Below, one piece after another: positions 17,637 through 25,697 of a DNA stretch of 64,000 bases. The position numbers and the translations under genes are program-made. Numbering within the stretch: position 1 is the first letter of the stretch; every line of letters starts with the position of its first letter. The notes under the pieces are model-generated. The model searched no databases. It was given only the letters and a program-made list of their open reading frames with translations, and had not been told where the DNA came from. Source of the DNA: Streptomyces sp. NBC_00557 (GTDB lineage: Bacteria; Actinomycetota; Actinomycetes; Streptomycetales; Streptomycetaceae); assembly GCF_036345995.1 (NCBI RefSeq), contig NZ_CP107796.1, forward strand, positions 8,184,001 through 8,248,000. The letters are read 5' to 3'.

Positions 17637-18761
17637 ATGCGTACTTCCCCTTCCCGCGCCCGTGTCGCCGTCCTGGGCGGTGGCGTCATCGGGGTGGCGA
17701 CCGCGACGCAGCTCGCCCGCCGCGGAGCCGAGGTCGTCCTGGTCACCGAGGCCGAACTGGCCGACGGGGCATCGGGCCGCTCCCTGTCCTGGCTCAACTC
17801 CTTCGGCGGCATGCGCTCGCAGGCCTACCACCAGCTGCGGCTGCTGGGCATCGACCGGTATCGCACGCTCGCCGCCCGCCTTCCGTCCTCCGACTTCCTG
17901 AAGTTCGACGGCGGACTGACCTGGGCGGCGCCGGGGGAGGAGTCGCACCGCGTGGCGTTCGAGCACATGCGGCACAACGGCTACGACGCCGTCTGGCTGA
18001 CCCGCGACGAGGTCGCGCAGTGGACGCCCGGCGTGGACCCGGCCGCGATCCCCGACGAGGGTGCCGTCTTCAACCCCGGTGAGGGCTGGGTCGACCTGGT
18101 CGCGCTCGTCCAGCACCTGGCCGGGCAGTTCACCGCGGCCGGCGGCCGGATCCTCACCGGTGGCGGCGCCGCCGAGGTAGTGGTCGAGAGCGGCCGGGCG
18201 GTCGCCGTGCGGACGGGCGCGGGGGAGCGGATCGACGCCGACGCGGTCCTGCTGGCGACGGGCGCCGACGTGCCGGCCATGGTGCGCCGGTACGGGGTGG
18301 AGATCCCGGACGCGACGCCGCAGGCGCTGCTCGTGCGCACCAAGGCGGTCGACACCGCGCTGCGGGCCACCCTCAACACCCCGCGTGTGGCGCTGCGCCC
18401 CGCACCGGGCGGGGCGCTGGTGATGGACTCCGACGCCTCGGCGGCCGAGGTCATCGCCCACGCGGACGGCAGCTACGAGGTCAAGGACTCCACCGTCGAG
18501 CAGCTGCTGCGTGAGGCGTCGGCCGTGCTGGCCGGCCATCCGCAGCTGGAGCTGGACTCCTACGGCGTGGGCCGCAAGCCCATCCCCGGTGACGGCGAGC
18601 CGGTCTTCGGCGAGCTCGACGAGGTGCCGGGCCTGTTCGTGGCCTTCACCCACAGCGGCGCGACCCTCGCCCTGATCGCCGGAGAACTGCTGGCCGACGA
18701 GATGACGACCGGCGAGCGCAGCCCGCTGCTCGAGGCGTTCCGGCCTTGCCGCTTCCACTGA
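17637..18761 (+). CDS. FAD-dependent oxidoreductase of the DAO family
   Basis: 374 residues from the ATG at 17637 (GAGAGG box). The Rossmann FAD motif VAVLGGGVIGVATATQLARR opens the protein, followed by DGASGRSLSWLNSF, a substrate-barrel domain, and the C-terminal GLFVAFTHSGATLALIAGEL that caps the flavin in D-amino-acid/sarcosine-oxidase-type enzymes. The family oxidises amines of amino acids (glycine, sarcosine, D-amino acids, N-methyl amino acids). Together with the amino-acid importer this suggests oxidation of an imported amino-acid derivative. A 149-bp gap separates it from the LacI gene, so it may have its own promoter. Confidence 0.87.
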   Translation: MRTSPSRARVAVLGGGVIGVATATQLARRGAEVVLVTEAELADGASGRSLSWLNSFGGMRSQAYHQLRLLGIDRYRTLAARLPSSDFLKFDGGLTWAAPGEESHRVAFEHMRHNGYDAVWLTRDEVAQWTPGVDPAAIPDEGAVFNPGEGWVDLVALVQHLAGQFTAAGGRILTGGGAAEVVVESGRAVAVRTGAGERIDADAVLLATGADVPAMVRRYGVEIPDATPQALLVRTKAVDTALRATLNTPRVALRPAPGGALVMDSDASAAEVIAHADGSYEVKDSTVEQLLREASAVLAGHPQLELDSYGVGRKPIPGDGEPVFGELDEVPGLFVAFTHSGATLALIAGELLADEMTTGERSPLLEAFRPCRFH

Positions 18762-18791
18762 CCACTGGCCGTCACGACCAAGGGACCACCC

Positions 18792-19823
18792 ATGACCACG
18801 CCCGTACGCATCGGACTGGCCGGTTACGGCTTCGGCGGCCGCTTCTTCCATGCGCCGCTGCTCGCCTGCGCGCACGACTGCGAGTTCCTCGGGGTGATCA
18901 CCACCTCGCCCGAACGCCGTGCACAGGTCGCCCGCGACCTGGACCGGCCGACGTACGCCTCGCTCGAGGAGCTGGCCCGGGCCGGAGCCGAGGCGGTCGC
19001 CATCTCCACGCCGGCGGCCACCCACGTGGCGTTGGCGCAGGAGGCGCTGAAGCTGGGCCTGGCGGTGGTCTGCGACAAGCCGTTCGCCCTCGACGCGGCT
19101 TCCGCACGGGAGACCGCCGAACTGGCGGACCGGCTGGGGCTGACGCTGACGGTCTATCAGAACCGGCGCTGGGACTCCGACTTCCTGACACTGAGACGCC
19201 TCGTCGACCAGGGCAGGCTCGGCACGCTGACCCGGTTGGAGTCGCGGTTCGAACGGTTCGATCCCGAGCCGGGCCCGCCCGCCGCGGGCGGCGGCACCCT
19301 GCTCGACTTCGGCAGCCACCTGGTCGACCAGGCGCTGGTGCTGTCCGGGCCGGTGGAGCGGGTGTACGCGGAGACGCGCCACCGTGACGGCGCGGGCGGG
19401 CTCGACGAAGACGTCTTCGTCGCGCTGACGCACCGCAGCGGCGTGCGGTCGCACCTGTGGGGCAGCTGGCGGCAGGGCGCCCCGGGGCCGCGCTTCCGGG
19501 CGACCGGCACCTCGGGCACCTTCCTCGTCGACGGCATGGACGGGCAGGAGGCGCTGCTGACCGCCGGTGCGTCCCCGGCATCGGAGGGCGAGCGCTGGGG
19601 GGTCGAGCCCGAGGACTGCTGGGGACACGTGCTGCGCGGAGCGTACGCCGAGCCCGTACCGTCCGCCCGCGGCGCCTGGGACCTGTTCTACCCCGCCTTC
19701 GCGGCCGCGGTCCGCGGCACCGGCCCGGTGCCGGTCGACCCGTGGGGCGCGGTCGAAACCGCCACCGTCCTGGACGCCGCCCGCGCCGCCGCCCGCAGCG
19801 GCGGGACCGTAAGCCTGTCCTGA
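18792..19823 (+). CDS. Gfo/Idh/MocA-family oxidoreductase
   Basis: 343 residues, 30 bases after the DAO gene. The N-terminal dinucleotide fold begins IGLAGYGFGGRFFHAPLL (residues 7-24). The family Lys motif, normally EKP, is CDKPFAL (94-100). A C-terminal alpha/beta domain carries LLDFGSHLVDQAL, with the conserved His near residue 176. Family members oxidise or reduce hydroxyls and imines of sugars, inositols and related compounds with NAD(P). In this setting it could reduce an imine or oxidise an alcohol from the imported substrate; that is inference. Confidence 0.87.
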   Translation: MTTPVRIGLAGYGFGGRFFHAPLLACAHDCEFLGVITTSPERRAQVARDLDRPTYASLEELARAGAEAVAISTPAATHVALAQEALKLGLAVVCDKPFALDAASARETAELADRLGLTLTVYQNRRWDSDFLTLRRLVDQGRLGTLTRLESRFERFDPEPGPPAAGGGTLLDFGSHLVDQALVLSGPVERVYAETRHRDGAGGLDEDVFVALTHRSGVRSHLWGSWRQGAPGPRFRATGTSGTFLVDGMDGQEALLTAGASPASEGERWGVEPEDCWGHVLRGAYAEPVPSARGAWDLFYPAFAAAVRGTGPVPVDPWGAVETATVLDAARAAARSGGTVSLS

Positions 19824-19864
19824 CCTCGCACCAACCCTCTCGATCCGGCGAAGGAGCCCCGCCC

Positions 19865-21898
19865 GTGCGTGTGAACGACCCCGTCCTGCAGCCACTGCGG
19901 ATCAACAACCTGGTCCTGAAGAACCGGATCTACAGCACCGGGCACGCACCCTCCGGCTATCTGCAGGGCGGCGCGCCGGGCCTGCGGTACGAGCTGTACC
20001 ACGAGGAGAAGGCCAAGGGCGGGATCGCCCTGACGATCATCGGGGGGTCGAGCAACGTCGCGGCGGACTCCGCGAACGTCTTCGACCAGATCGACGCCGG
20101 GGACGACGCCATCCTGCCGTTCTACCGCTCCATCACCGAGCGCCTGCACCGGCACGGCACGGCCGTCATGATCCAGCTGACCCACCTGGGCCGCCGGTCC
20201 AAGTGGGACATCGACCGATGGCTGCCCGCCCTCGGCCCGTCCCCGGTGCGCGAGCGGGCGCACCGCAGCTTCCCCAAGGAGATCGAGCTCCACGACATCC
20301 ACAGAATCGTCCAGGCCTACGGTGCGGCCGCGCGCAGGGCACGGGAGGGCGGCCTGGACGGCATCGAGATCGCCGCCATGGCCGGCCACCTGATCGACCA
20401 GTTCTGGTCGCCGCGCACCAACCACCGCACCGACGAGTTCGGCGGCAGCCTGGAAAACCGGCTGCGCTTCGGCCACATGGTGCTCGAAGAGGTCCGCCAA
20501 CAGGTCGGCGACGACTTCGTGGTCGGCATGCGCGTCCCCGGAGACGAGGGCGTGGCCGACGGCCTCACACCCGCCGACTGCGTCGACATCTCGACCGCGA
20601 TGGCCGGCACCGGGAAACTCGACTTCCTGTCCGTCATCTACGGCTCCGGCAACACCGACCGCGAACTGGCCGACGTCATCCCGGTGTTCGGCCGACCGCT
20701 GGGCGCCCACCTCCCGGCGGCGGCAGCGATCCGCAAGGAGGTCGGCATTCCGGTCTTCCACGCCGGCCGGATCGCCGACCTGTCCACCGCCCGGCACGCC
20801 CTCGACGGCGGCTACGCCGACATGATCGGCATGACCCGGGCGCACATCGCCGACCCGCACATCGTCGCCAAACTGCTCGCCGGACAGGAGGAGCGCATCC
20901 GTCCGTGCGTCGGCGCCACCTACTGCGCCTCCCGCGTGGAGACGTTCTGCCTGCACAACCCCGCGACCGGCCGGGAAGCGGTGATCTCGCAACTGGTCAC
21001 CCGGGCAGAGGTCACCAAGCGCGTGGTCGTCGTCGGCGGCGGCCCGGCGGGGCTCGAGGCCGCCCGCGTCTGCGCGGCACGTGGGCACCACGTCACACTG
21101 CTGGAGGCCGCCGACCGGCTCGGCGGGCAGGTCCTGCTCGCCGCCCGGACCCCACGGCACGCCGAGAAGGCCGGCATCGTCCACTGGCTGGCCCGGGAGA
21201 TCGAGCATCTGGGAGTGACCGTCCGACGTGGCTGCCTCGCCGAGCCCGCCGACGTCCTGGCCCTGCGGCCCGACGCCGTGGTGGTCGCCACCGGCGGCCT
21301 GCCGAACACCGCCGTGGGCCAGAGCGGAGAGGAACTGGTCGACTCGACCTGGGACGTACTCGGCCGCACCCCCCGGCCCGGCCACCGGGTTCTGATCTTC
21401 GACGACCACGGCGGCGAGCAGGCGCTGACCGCCGCCGAGCGACTGGCCACCGCCGGCGTGGCGGTGGAGCTCGTCACCCCCGACCGGACGGTCGGGACCG
21501 ACGTCACCGGCACCCTCTACCCGGACTATCTGCGAGCCCTGTACGCGCACGGCGCAGTGCTGACCCCCGACCATGTGCTGCGCGCGGTACGACGCGAGTC
21601 AGGCGCCCTGGTGGCCACGTTGGCCAACGCCTACACCGACGCGGTGTGCGAGCGCGTGGTCGACCAGGTCGTCGTCGAACACGGGACCACCCCCGCCGAC
21701 GACCTGTACCACCAATTGCGGGCGGGTTCCCGCAACCTCGGCGAGACCGATCCGACCGCGCTCGCCGAGGGCCGGCCACAGGACCGGGCGACCAACCAGC
21801 ACGGCACCTACCAGCTGTTCCGAATCGGTGACGCGGTCGCCCACCGCAACGTCCATGCGGCACTGCTCGACGCCCGGCGACTGTGCATGGCCATGTGA
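19865..21898 (+). CDS. OYE-type FMN/Fe-S/FAD dehydrogenase (dienoyl-CoA reductase/amine demethylase family)
   Basis: 677 residues from a GTG start with a GGAG box. Residues ~1-340 are an Old Yellow Enzyme barrel (LQPLRINNLVLKNRI; MIQLTHLGRRSKW; HLIDQFWSPRTNHRTDEFGG). An iron-sulfur linker follows, then an FAD/NAD domain from VVVVGGGPAGLEAARV (residue 387 on). Trimethylamine dehydrogenase and 2,4-dienoyl-CoA reductase share this layout. The linker reads CVGATYC...FC (Cys 348, 354, 362), so one of the four usual cluster cysteines is Ala351. I recall a CVGA.YC pattern from proteins annotated as N-methylproline or dimethylglycine demethylases. With the amino-acid importer and DAO enzyme, an N-demethylating dehydrogenase is the best guess. 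Confidence 0.85.
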   Translation: MRVNDPVLQPLRINNLVLKNRIYSTGHAPSGYLQGGAPGLRYELYHEEKAKGGIALTIIGGSSNVAADSANVFDQIDAGDDAILPFYRSITERLHRHGTAVMIQLTHLGRRSKWDIDRWLPALGPSPVRERAHRSFPKEIELHDIHRIVQAYGAAARRAREGGLDGIEIAAMAGHLIDQFWSPRTNHRTDEFGGSLENRLRFGHMVLEEVRQQVGDDFVVGMRVPGDEGVADGLTPADCVDISTAMAGTGKLDFLSVIYGSGNTDRELADVIPVFGRPLGAHLPAAAAIRKEVGIPVFHAGRIADLSTARHALDGGYADMIGMTRAHIADPHIVAKLLAGQEERIRPCVGATYCASRVETFCLHNPATGREAVISQLVTRAEVTKRVVVVGGGPAGLEAARVCAARGHHVTLLEAADRLGGQVLLAARTPRHAEKAGIVHWLAREIEHLGVTVRRGCLAEPADVLALRPDAVVVATGGLPNTAVGQSGEELVDSTWDVLGRTPRPGHRVLIFDDHGGEQALTAAERLATAGVAVELVTPDRTVGTDVTGTLYPDYLRALYAHGAVLTPDHVLRAVRRESGALVATLANAYTDAVCERVVDQVVVEHGTTPADDLYHQLRAGSRNLGETDPTALAEGRPQDRATNQHGTYQLFRIGDAVAHRNVHAALLDARRLCMAM

Positions 21899-22206
21899 CG
21901 GGCCAGTGTTCATCACCGCGAGGCGGCCGGGCTTCGCGGTCCGCGACGGTCGAGCCCACGACGGCGGCCAGTCGGCAGTACGCGAGCCCTCGTTCTCGTC
22001 CCTCGTGTGCCGCGAGAGCACGCTCGGTCGCCTCCGAGCCCTCTGCCTGAGCCCTGAACCCCCGCACCACGGTCAGCGGCGTCACGTGCAGGCCGTAGGC
22101 GGCCCCCATCGCGGCCGCCTACGTGTGCGGGGCGCATCCGCGACAGCAGGCGCGCCCGGTGCGATGTGCGGGGGGTCGAAAGGGGGCCTGCCGGGCACTT
22201 GGGGGG
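21899..22206. other. Gap between the catabolic cluster and the anti-sigma-type ATPase gene
   Basis: A minus-strand frame (about 21906-22109, AAYGLHVTPLTVVRGFRAQA) looks coding-like and could be the rest of a lost gene, but has no recognisable domain and no good RBS. No clear terminator is seen for either flanking unit. Confidence 0.25.
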
Positions 22207-22605
22207 TCACCGCTCGCTCCGTGGCCGGGGCAGGCATGCCCAGGCGCAGGAGCCCGCCGGGGTGCGCTGCACACCGCAGTCGGTGGCGTGCGCATGCACC
22301 AGGTGCAGGCCTCGGCCGCTCTCGGCGAGTTGCCCGGCCGGGTCGTGGTGGTTTGCGGTGGGCCGCTTCCGCCAGACCCCGTCGTCCTGCACGCGGATCA
22401 CGATCTTCTCGGCGGTACAGTCCAGGCGCAGGGTCACCCCGGTCGCGCCGCTGTGCAGCACGGCGTTGGTGACGAGCTCGGAGACCACGATGCGGGCGGC
22501 GTCGGTCACCTCTTCCCCCACGTGCCACCGGCTGAGCTGGGTGACGGTGAACGACCGGGCCAGCGCGGCCGCGCGGCACTCGGCGCGCATCGCGCACACC
22601 GCCAC
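22207..22605 (-). CDS. Anti-sigma-factor-type ATP-binding protein (HATPase_c, RsbW/SpoIIAB-like)
   Basis: About 132 residues if the GTG at 22605 is used. The N-box ARIVVSELVTNAVLHSGATG and the G-boxes VRVQDDG-like (IVIRVQDDGVW) and ESGRGLHLVHAHA identify a stand-alone GHKL ATPase of the anti-sigma/serine kinase type, a large regulatory family in Streptomyces. The start is uncertain. An ATG at 22728 overlaps the lutC stop (TGATG) and would add about 40 Arg/Pro-rich residues with no domain, but would couple the gene to lutC. The partner sigma factor or anti-anti-sigma factor is not in the window. Confidence 0.75.
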   Translation of the reverse strand: MAVCAMRAECRAAALARSFTVTQLSRWHVGEEVTDAARIVVSELVTNAVLHSGATGVTLRLDCTAEKIVIRVQDDGVWRKRPTANHHDPAGQLAESGRGLHLVHAHATDCGVQRTPAGSCAWACLPRPRSER

Positions 22606-22727
22606 GCTACTCGGGGGCGGATCGCCTCGGGACCTGCGCCGTCGTCCGGGCGACGGCCGGTCCGCCCGGGCGCTCGGCCCGGGCCGGGCCGCAGGAAGGA
22701 GAAGACGTGCAAGATGGCGCATGGACA

Positions 22728-23453
22728 TCACGACTCCGCGGGATCGTCGATGGGCCGGTGGTCTTCGGGCGGAAGCGGTGGCTCGGCGGCGACGACCAGG
22801 ACCTCGAGGGTGCGTGGGCCGTGTACGCCCTCCACCCGCTTCATCTCGATGTCGCTGGTGGCCGACGGGCCGGAGACGAAGGTCAGCGGCCGGGCCGGGG
22901 CCAGGCGGGCCAGGGCCTGGGGGACCGAGCGCACGATCCGCTCGGCCGGGATCACGCACAGGTGGTAGTCGGGGACCAGGGTCAGCGCCCGGCGCCCCTG
23001 TCCGGGGCCGCCGTCCAGGACGAACGTGCCGGTGGCTGCCACGGCGGTTGCCGCGGTGGTGACCACGCCATCGACGGCGTCCAGCGCGCCCAGGCCCACG
23101 GGCGGGTCGTCATCGAGCACCCGAACGCCGGCCAGGCCGGCGCGCCACCGCTCGGGGAACCCGTGCGGAACCACCACCGTGCCGGCGCTCCGCCCGGTGA
23201 GCGCCTCGGCGATCGCGGAAGGCGCCGCGCTCGCGTCGACCAGGCGTGCCGATGCCCCGTAGTCGGCGAGGCGTTCCAAGAAGAGCGCGACCGTCTGCGG
23301 CGCCCCGGCCTCCCGCGGGCGTCCCCCGCCCGCGTCGCGGTAGCCGCGCGGCACCTGCGCGTAGCTCTGCTCGACCGCGGACGAGTCGCCCACCGCGCTC
23401 CGGATGCGGGCCAGTACCTCCTCGCGGGCGGCCGAACGGGATGAAACCGTCAT
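22728..23453 (-). CDS. lutC: Lactate utilization protein C
   Basis: 241 residues from the ATG at 23453, overlapping the lutB stop by 4 bases (ATGA). It is a LUD-domain (DUF162) protein: VSSRSAAREEVLARIRSAVG at the start, then VVPHGFPERW, VVTTAATAVAATGTFVLDGG and LVPDYHLCVIPAERIV. This is the small subunit of the LutABC L-lactate dehydrogenase complex that converts L-lactate to pyruvate in Bacillus and many actinobacteria. Gene order here is permease-lutA-lutB-lutC. Confidence 0.92.
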   Translation of the reverse strand: MTVSSRSAAREEVLARIRSAVGDSSAVEQSYAQVPRGYRDAGGGRPREAGAPQTVALFLERLADYGASARLVDASAAPSAIAEALTGRSAGTVVVPHGFPERWRAGLAGVRVLDDDPPVGLGALDAVDGVVTTAATAVAATGTFVLDGGPGQGRRALTLVPDYHLCVIPAERIVRSVPQALARLAPARPLTFVSGPSATSDIEMKRVEGVHGPRTLEVLVVAAEPPLPPEDHRPIDDPAES

Positions 23454-24907
23454 GGGTGCGTCCTCCTCCACCAGGTACGGAAGCTCTCCGGGGCGGGAGC
23501 CGGCAGGTCGCGCGCGTCGGTCCACCCCGCGAGGGGGCCGGGCAGCCGACGGATCCGCCCGTCACGGCGCACAAGACGGGCGGCGGCGGCCGCTATGCGC
23601 TGCGCCCCGGCCAGCCGGCGCGGGGAGGACAGCGTCCAGCGCGCCGCCCCCATCACCAGCCGTTCCCATCCCGGGAGCGGGCGCCGGCGCCTGCTGTCCA
23701 CCACGCGGGCGCGCAGGTGGACCAGGACCTCCGGGATGTTGATCTTGACTGGGCACACCTCGTAGCAGGCACCGCACAGCGTCGAGGCGTAGGGCAGCGA
23801 ACGGTCCACCGCGGAAGCGGTGCCGCGCAGTTGGGGTCCGAGAATCGCGCCGATCGGGCCCGGGTAGACCGACCCGTAGGCGTGCCCGCCCACCCGTTCA
23901 TAGACCGGACAGACGTTGAGGCAGGCCGAACAGCGGATGCAGTTGAGCGCCTGCCGGCCGATCGGGTCGGCCAGGGTCGCGGTGCGTCCGCCGTCGAGGA
24001 GGACGACGTGGAACTCCCGGGGCCCGTCGTGGTCGGCCGTGCCGGTCCAGCTCGAGGTGTAGGGGTTCATCCTCTCGCCCGTCGAGGACCGGGGCAGCAG
24101 CTGGAGAAAGACCTCCAGGTCCTGCCAGCGCGGAACGACCTTCTCGATGCCGGCCAGGCAGATCAGGGTCTCGGGAAGGCTGACGCACATGCGCCCGTTG
24201 CCCTCCGACTCGGCCACGACGACCGTCCCGGTCTCGGCGACGAGGAAGTTGGCGCCGCAGATGCCCACCTCGGCGCGCAGGAACCTCTCCCTCAGGTGCC
24301 GCCGGGCCGCCTCCGCCAACTCGTGCGGTTCGTCGCCGAGGGGGCCGGCGTCCCCGGCGTCGTCGCCGGCCGCGCCCGTGCCCATCTCGCGGCGGAAGAT
24401 CTCCCGGATCTCCGCGCGGTTGCGGTGGATGGCAGGCACCAGGATGTGCGAGGGCCGGTCATGGCCGAGCTGCACGATCAGTTCGGCCAGGTCCGTCTCG
24501 TACGCGCGGATCCCGGCCTGCTCCAGCGCGGTGTTGAGGCCGGTCTCCTGGGTGGCCATCGACTTGACCTTGACCACCTCGCTCCGGCCGGTCCGCCGTA
24601 CCAGGTCCGCCACGATGCGGTTGGCCTCCGCGGCGTCGCGGGCCCAGTGCACGCTGCCACCCGCGGCGGTGACCCGCTCCTCGAACTGCAGGAGGTAGCG
24701 ATCCAGGTGGCGCAGGGTGTGCTCCTTGACCGCCCGCCCGGCCTCGCGCAGCTCCTCCCAGTCGGGCAGCTCGCCGACCGCCTCGGCGCGCTTGTCGCGG
24801 ATGGTGCGGGTCGCCTCGGCGAGGTTGCGGCGCAGTTGCGCGTCGCCGAGGGCGTCCCGTGCGGCCTGAGGGAACGCCGGCATGCCGAGGAACGTCGTGC
24901 CGCTCAC
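23450..24907 (-). CDS. lutB: Lactate utilization iron-sulfur protein B
   Basis: 485 residues. The GTG start at 24907 overlaps the lutA stop (GTGA) and gives VSGTTFLGMPAFPQAARDAL, the usual N-terminus of actinobacterial LutB. Residues ~60-300 are a LUD domain (VVKVKSMATQETGLN; GICGANFLVAETGTVVVAES). The C-terminal third carries two ferredoxin-type clusters, CIRCSACLNVCPVY and CGACYEVCPVKINIPE, which should each hold a [4Fe-4S] centre and pass electrons from lactate oxidation towards the respiratory chain. An ATG eight codons further in is possible but less likely. Confidence 0.93.
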   Translation of the reverse strand: MSGTTFLGMPAFPQAARDALGDAQLRRNLAEATRTIRDKRAEAVGELPDWEELREAGRAVKEHTLRHLDRYLLQFEERVTAAGGSVHWARDAAEANRIVADLVRRTGRSEVVKVKSMATQETGLNTALEQAGIRAYETDLAELIVQLGHDRPSHILVPAIHRNRAEIREIFRREMGTGAAGDDAGDAGPLGDEPHELAEAARRHLRERFLRAEVGICGANFLVAETGTVVVAESEGNGRMCVSLPETLICLAGIEKVVPRWQDLEVFLQLLPRSSTGERMNPYTSSWTGTADHDGPREFHVVLLDGGRTATLADPIGRQALNCIRCSACLNVCPVYERVGGHAYGSVYPGPIGAILGPQLRGTASAVDRSLPYASTLCGACYEVCPVKINIPEVLVHLRARVVDSRRRRPLPGWERLVMGAARWTLSSPRRLAGAQRIAAAAARLVRRDGRIRRLPGPLAGWTDARDLPAPAPESFRTWWRRTHP

Positions 24908-25677
24908 CGGTGGGCCACCTCCTCCCCGGTATGGGACGCGGACGCCGGCTCGTCCTCGGTGGACGCCAGGATCTCGGCGAGGTGGAGGGTGCGCACACCG
25001 GTGCGCAGCCGGGTCAGCGCGCCGCCGATGTGCATCAAGCAGGAGTTGTCCGTGGCGCACAGCACCTCGGCTCCGGTGTCGAGGACGTGCCGGACCTTGT
25101 CCGCGCACATGGCCACAGAGGTGTCGGCGTTCTTCAGCGCGAAGGTGCCGCCGAAGCCGCAGCACTCCGTGGCCGACGGCAGCTCCACCAGGTCGATGCC
25201 GCGTACGGCCCGCAGCAGGGCCAGGGGTTGGCGGACCGCCTTGAGCATCCGCAGCGTGTGGCAGGTGGGGTGGTAGGTGACCCGGTGCGGGAAGTACGCG
25301 CCGACGTCCACCACACCGAGAACGTCGACCAGGAATTCGGAGAGCTCGTACACCGGCGGGGTACGGCGCACCGCCGCCGCCAGCCGGGACTCGCCGGCCA
25401 CCTCGGCCACCCGCCCGTGGTATTCGCGGACCATGGCAGCGCACGAGCCGGAGGGGGTCACGACGGCGTCATAGCCTTCGAAGGCCTCCGTGAAGCGGCG
25501 GACCAGCGGCACGCACTCGCGCTGGTAGCCGGTGTTGAAGTGCATCTGGCCGCAGCAGGTCTGCCCGGCCGGGAAGTCGACGGTGCAGCCCAGCCGTTCC
25601 AGCAGCCTGACCATCGCCCGGGCGGTGCCGGGGAAGAGGGTGTCGTTGAGGCAGGTGACGAACAACGCGGTGCGCAT
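24904..25677 (-). CDS. lutA: Lactate utilization protein A (CCG-domain subunit)
   Basis: 257 residues, ATG at 25677 with a GGAG box. It contains two cysteine-rich CCG domains: FPAGQTCCGQMHFNTGYQ in the first half and LPSATECCGFGGTFALKN in the second, the signature of LutA/GlpC/HdrB-type subunits that bind iron-sulfur clusters and interact with quinone or other electron carriers. It starts 20 bases after the permease stop and its own stop overlaps lutB, so the four genes form one transcript. Confidence 0.93.
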   Translation of the reverse strand: MRTALFVTCLNDTLFPGTARAMVRLLERLGCTVDFPAGQTCCGQMHFNTGYQRECVPLVRRFTEAFEGYDAVVTPSGSCAAMVREYHGRVAEVAGESRLAAAVRRTPPVYELSEFLVDVLGVVDVGAYFPHRVTYHPTCHTLRMLKAVRQPLALLRAVRGIDLVELPSATECCGFGGTFALKNADTSVAMCADKVRHVLDTGAEVLCATDNSCLMHIGGALTRLRTGVRTLHLAEILASTEDEPASASHTGEEVAHR

Positions 25678-25697
25678 GGTCACTCCAGTTCGGAAGT

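Noticed and set aside
17064..19895. 943-codon minus-strand ORF opposite the LacI/DAO/Gfo genes
   Set aside because: High-GC codon bias keeps the antisense frame open. Its product is Arg/Gly/Pro-rich with no domain, and three well-supported genes lie on the other strand.
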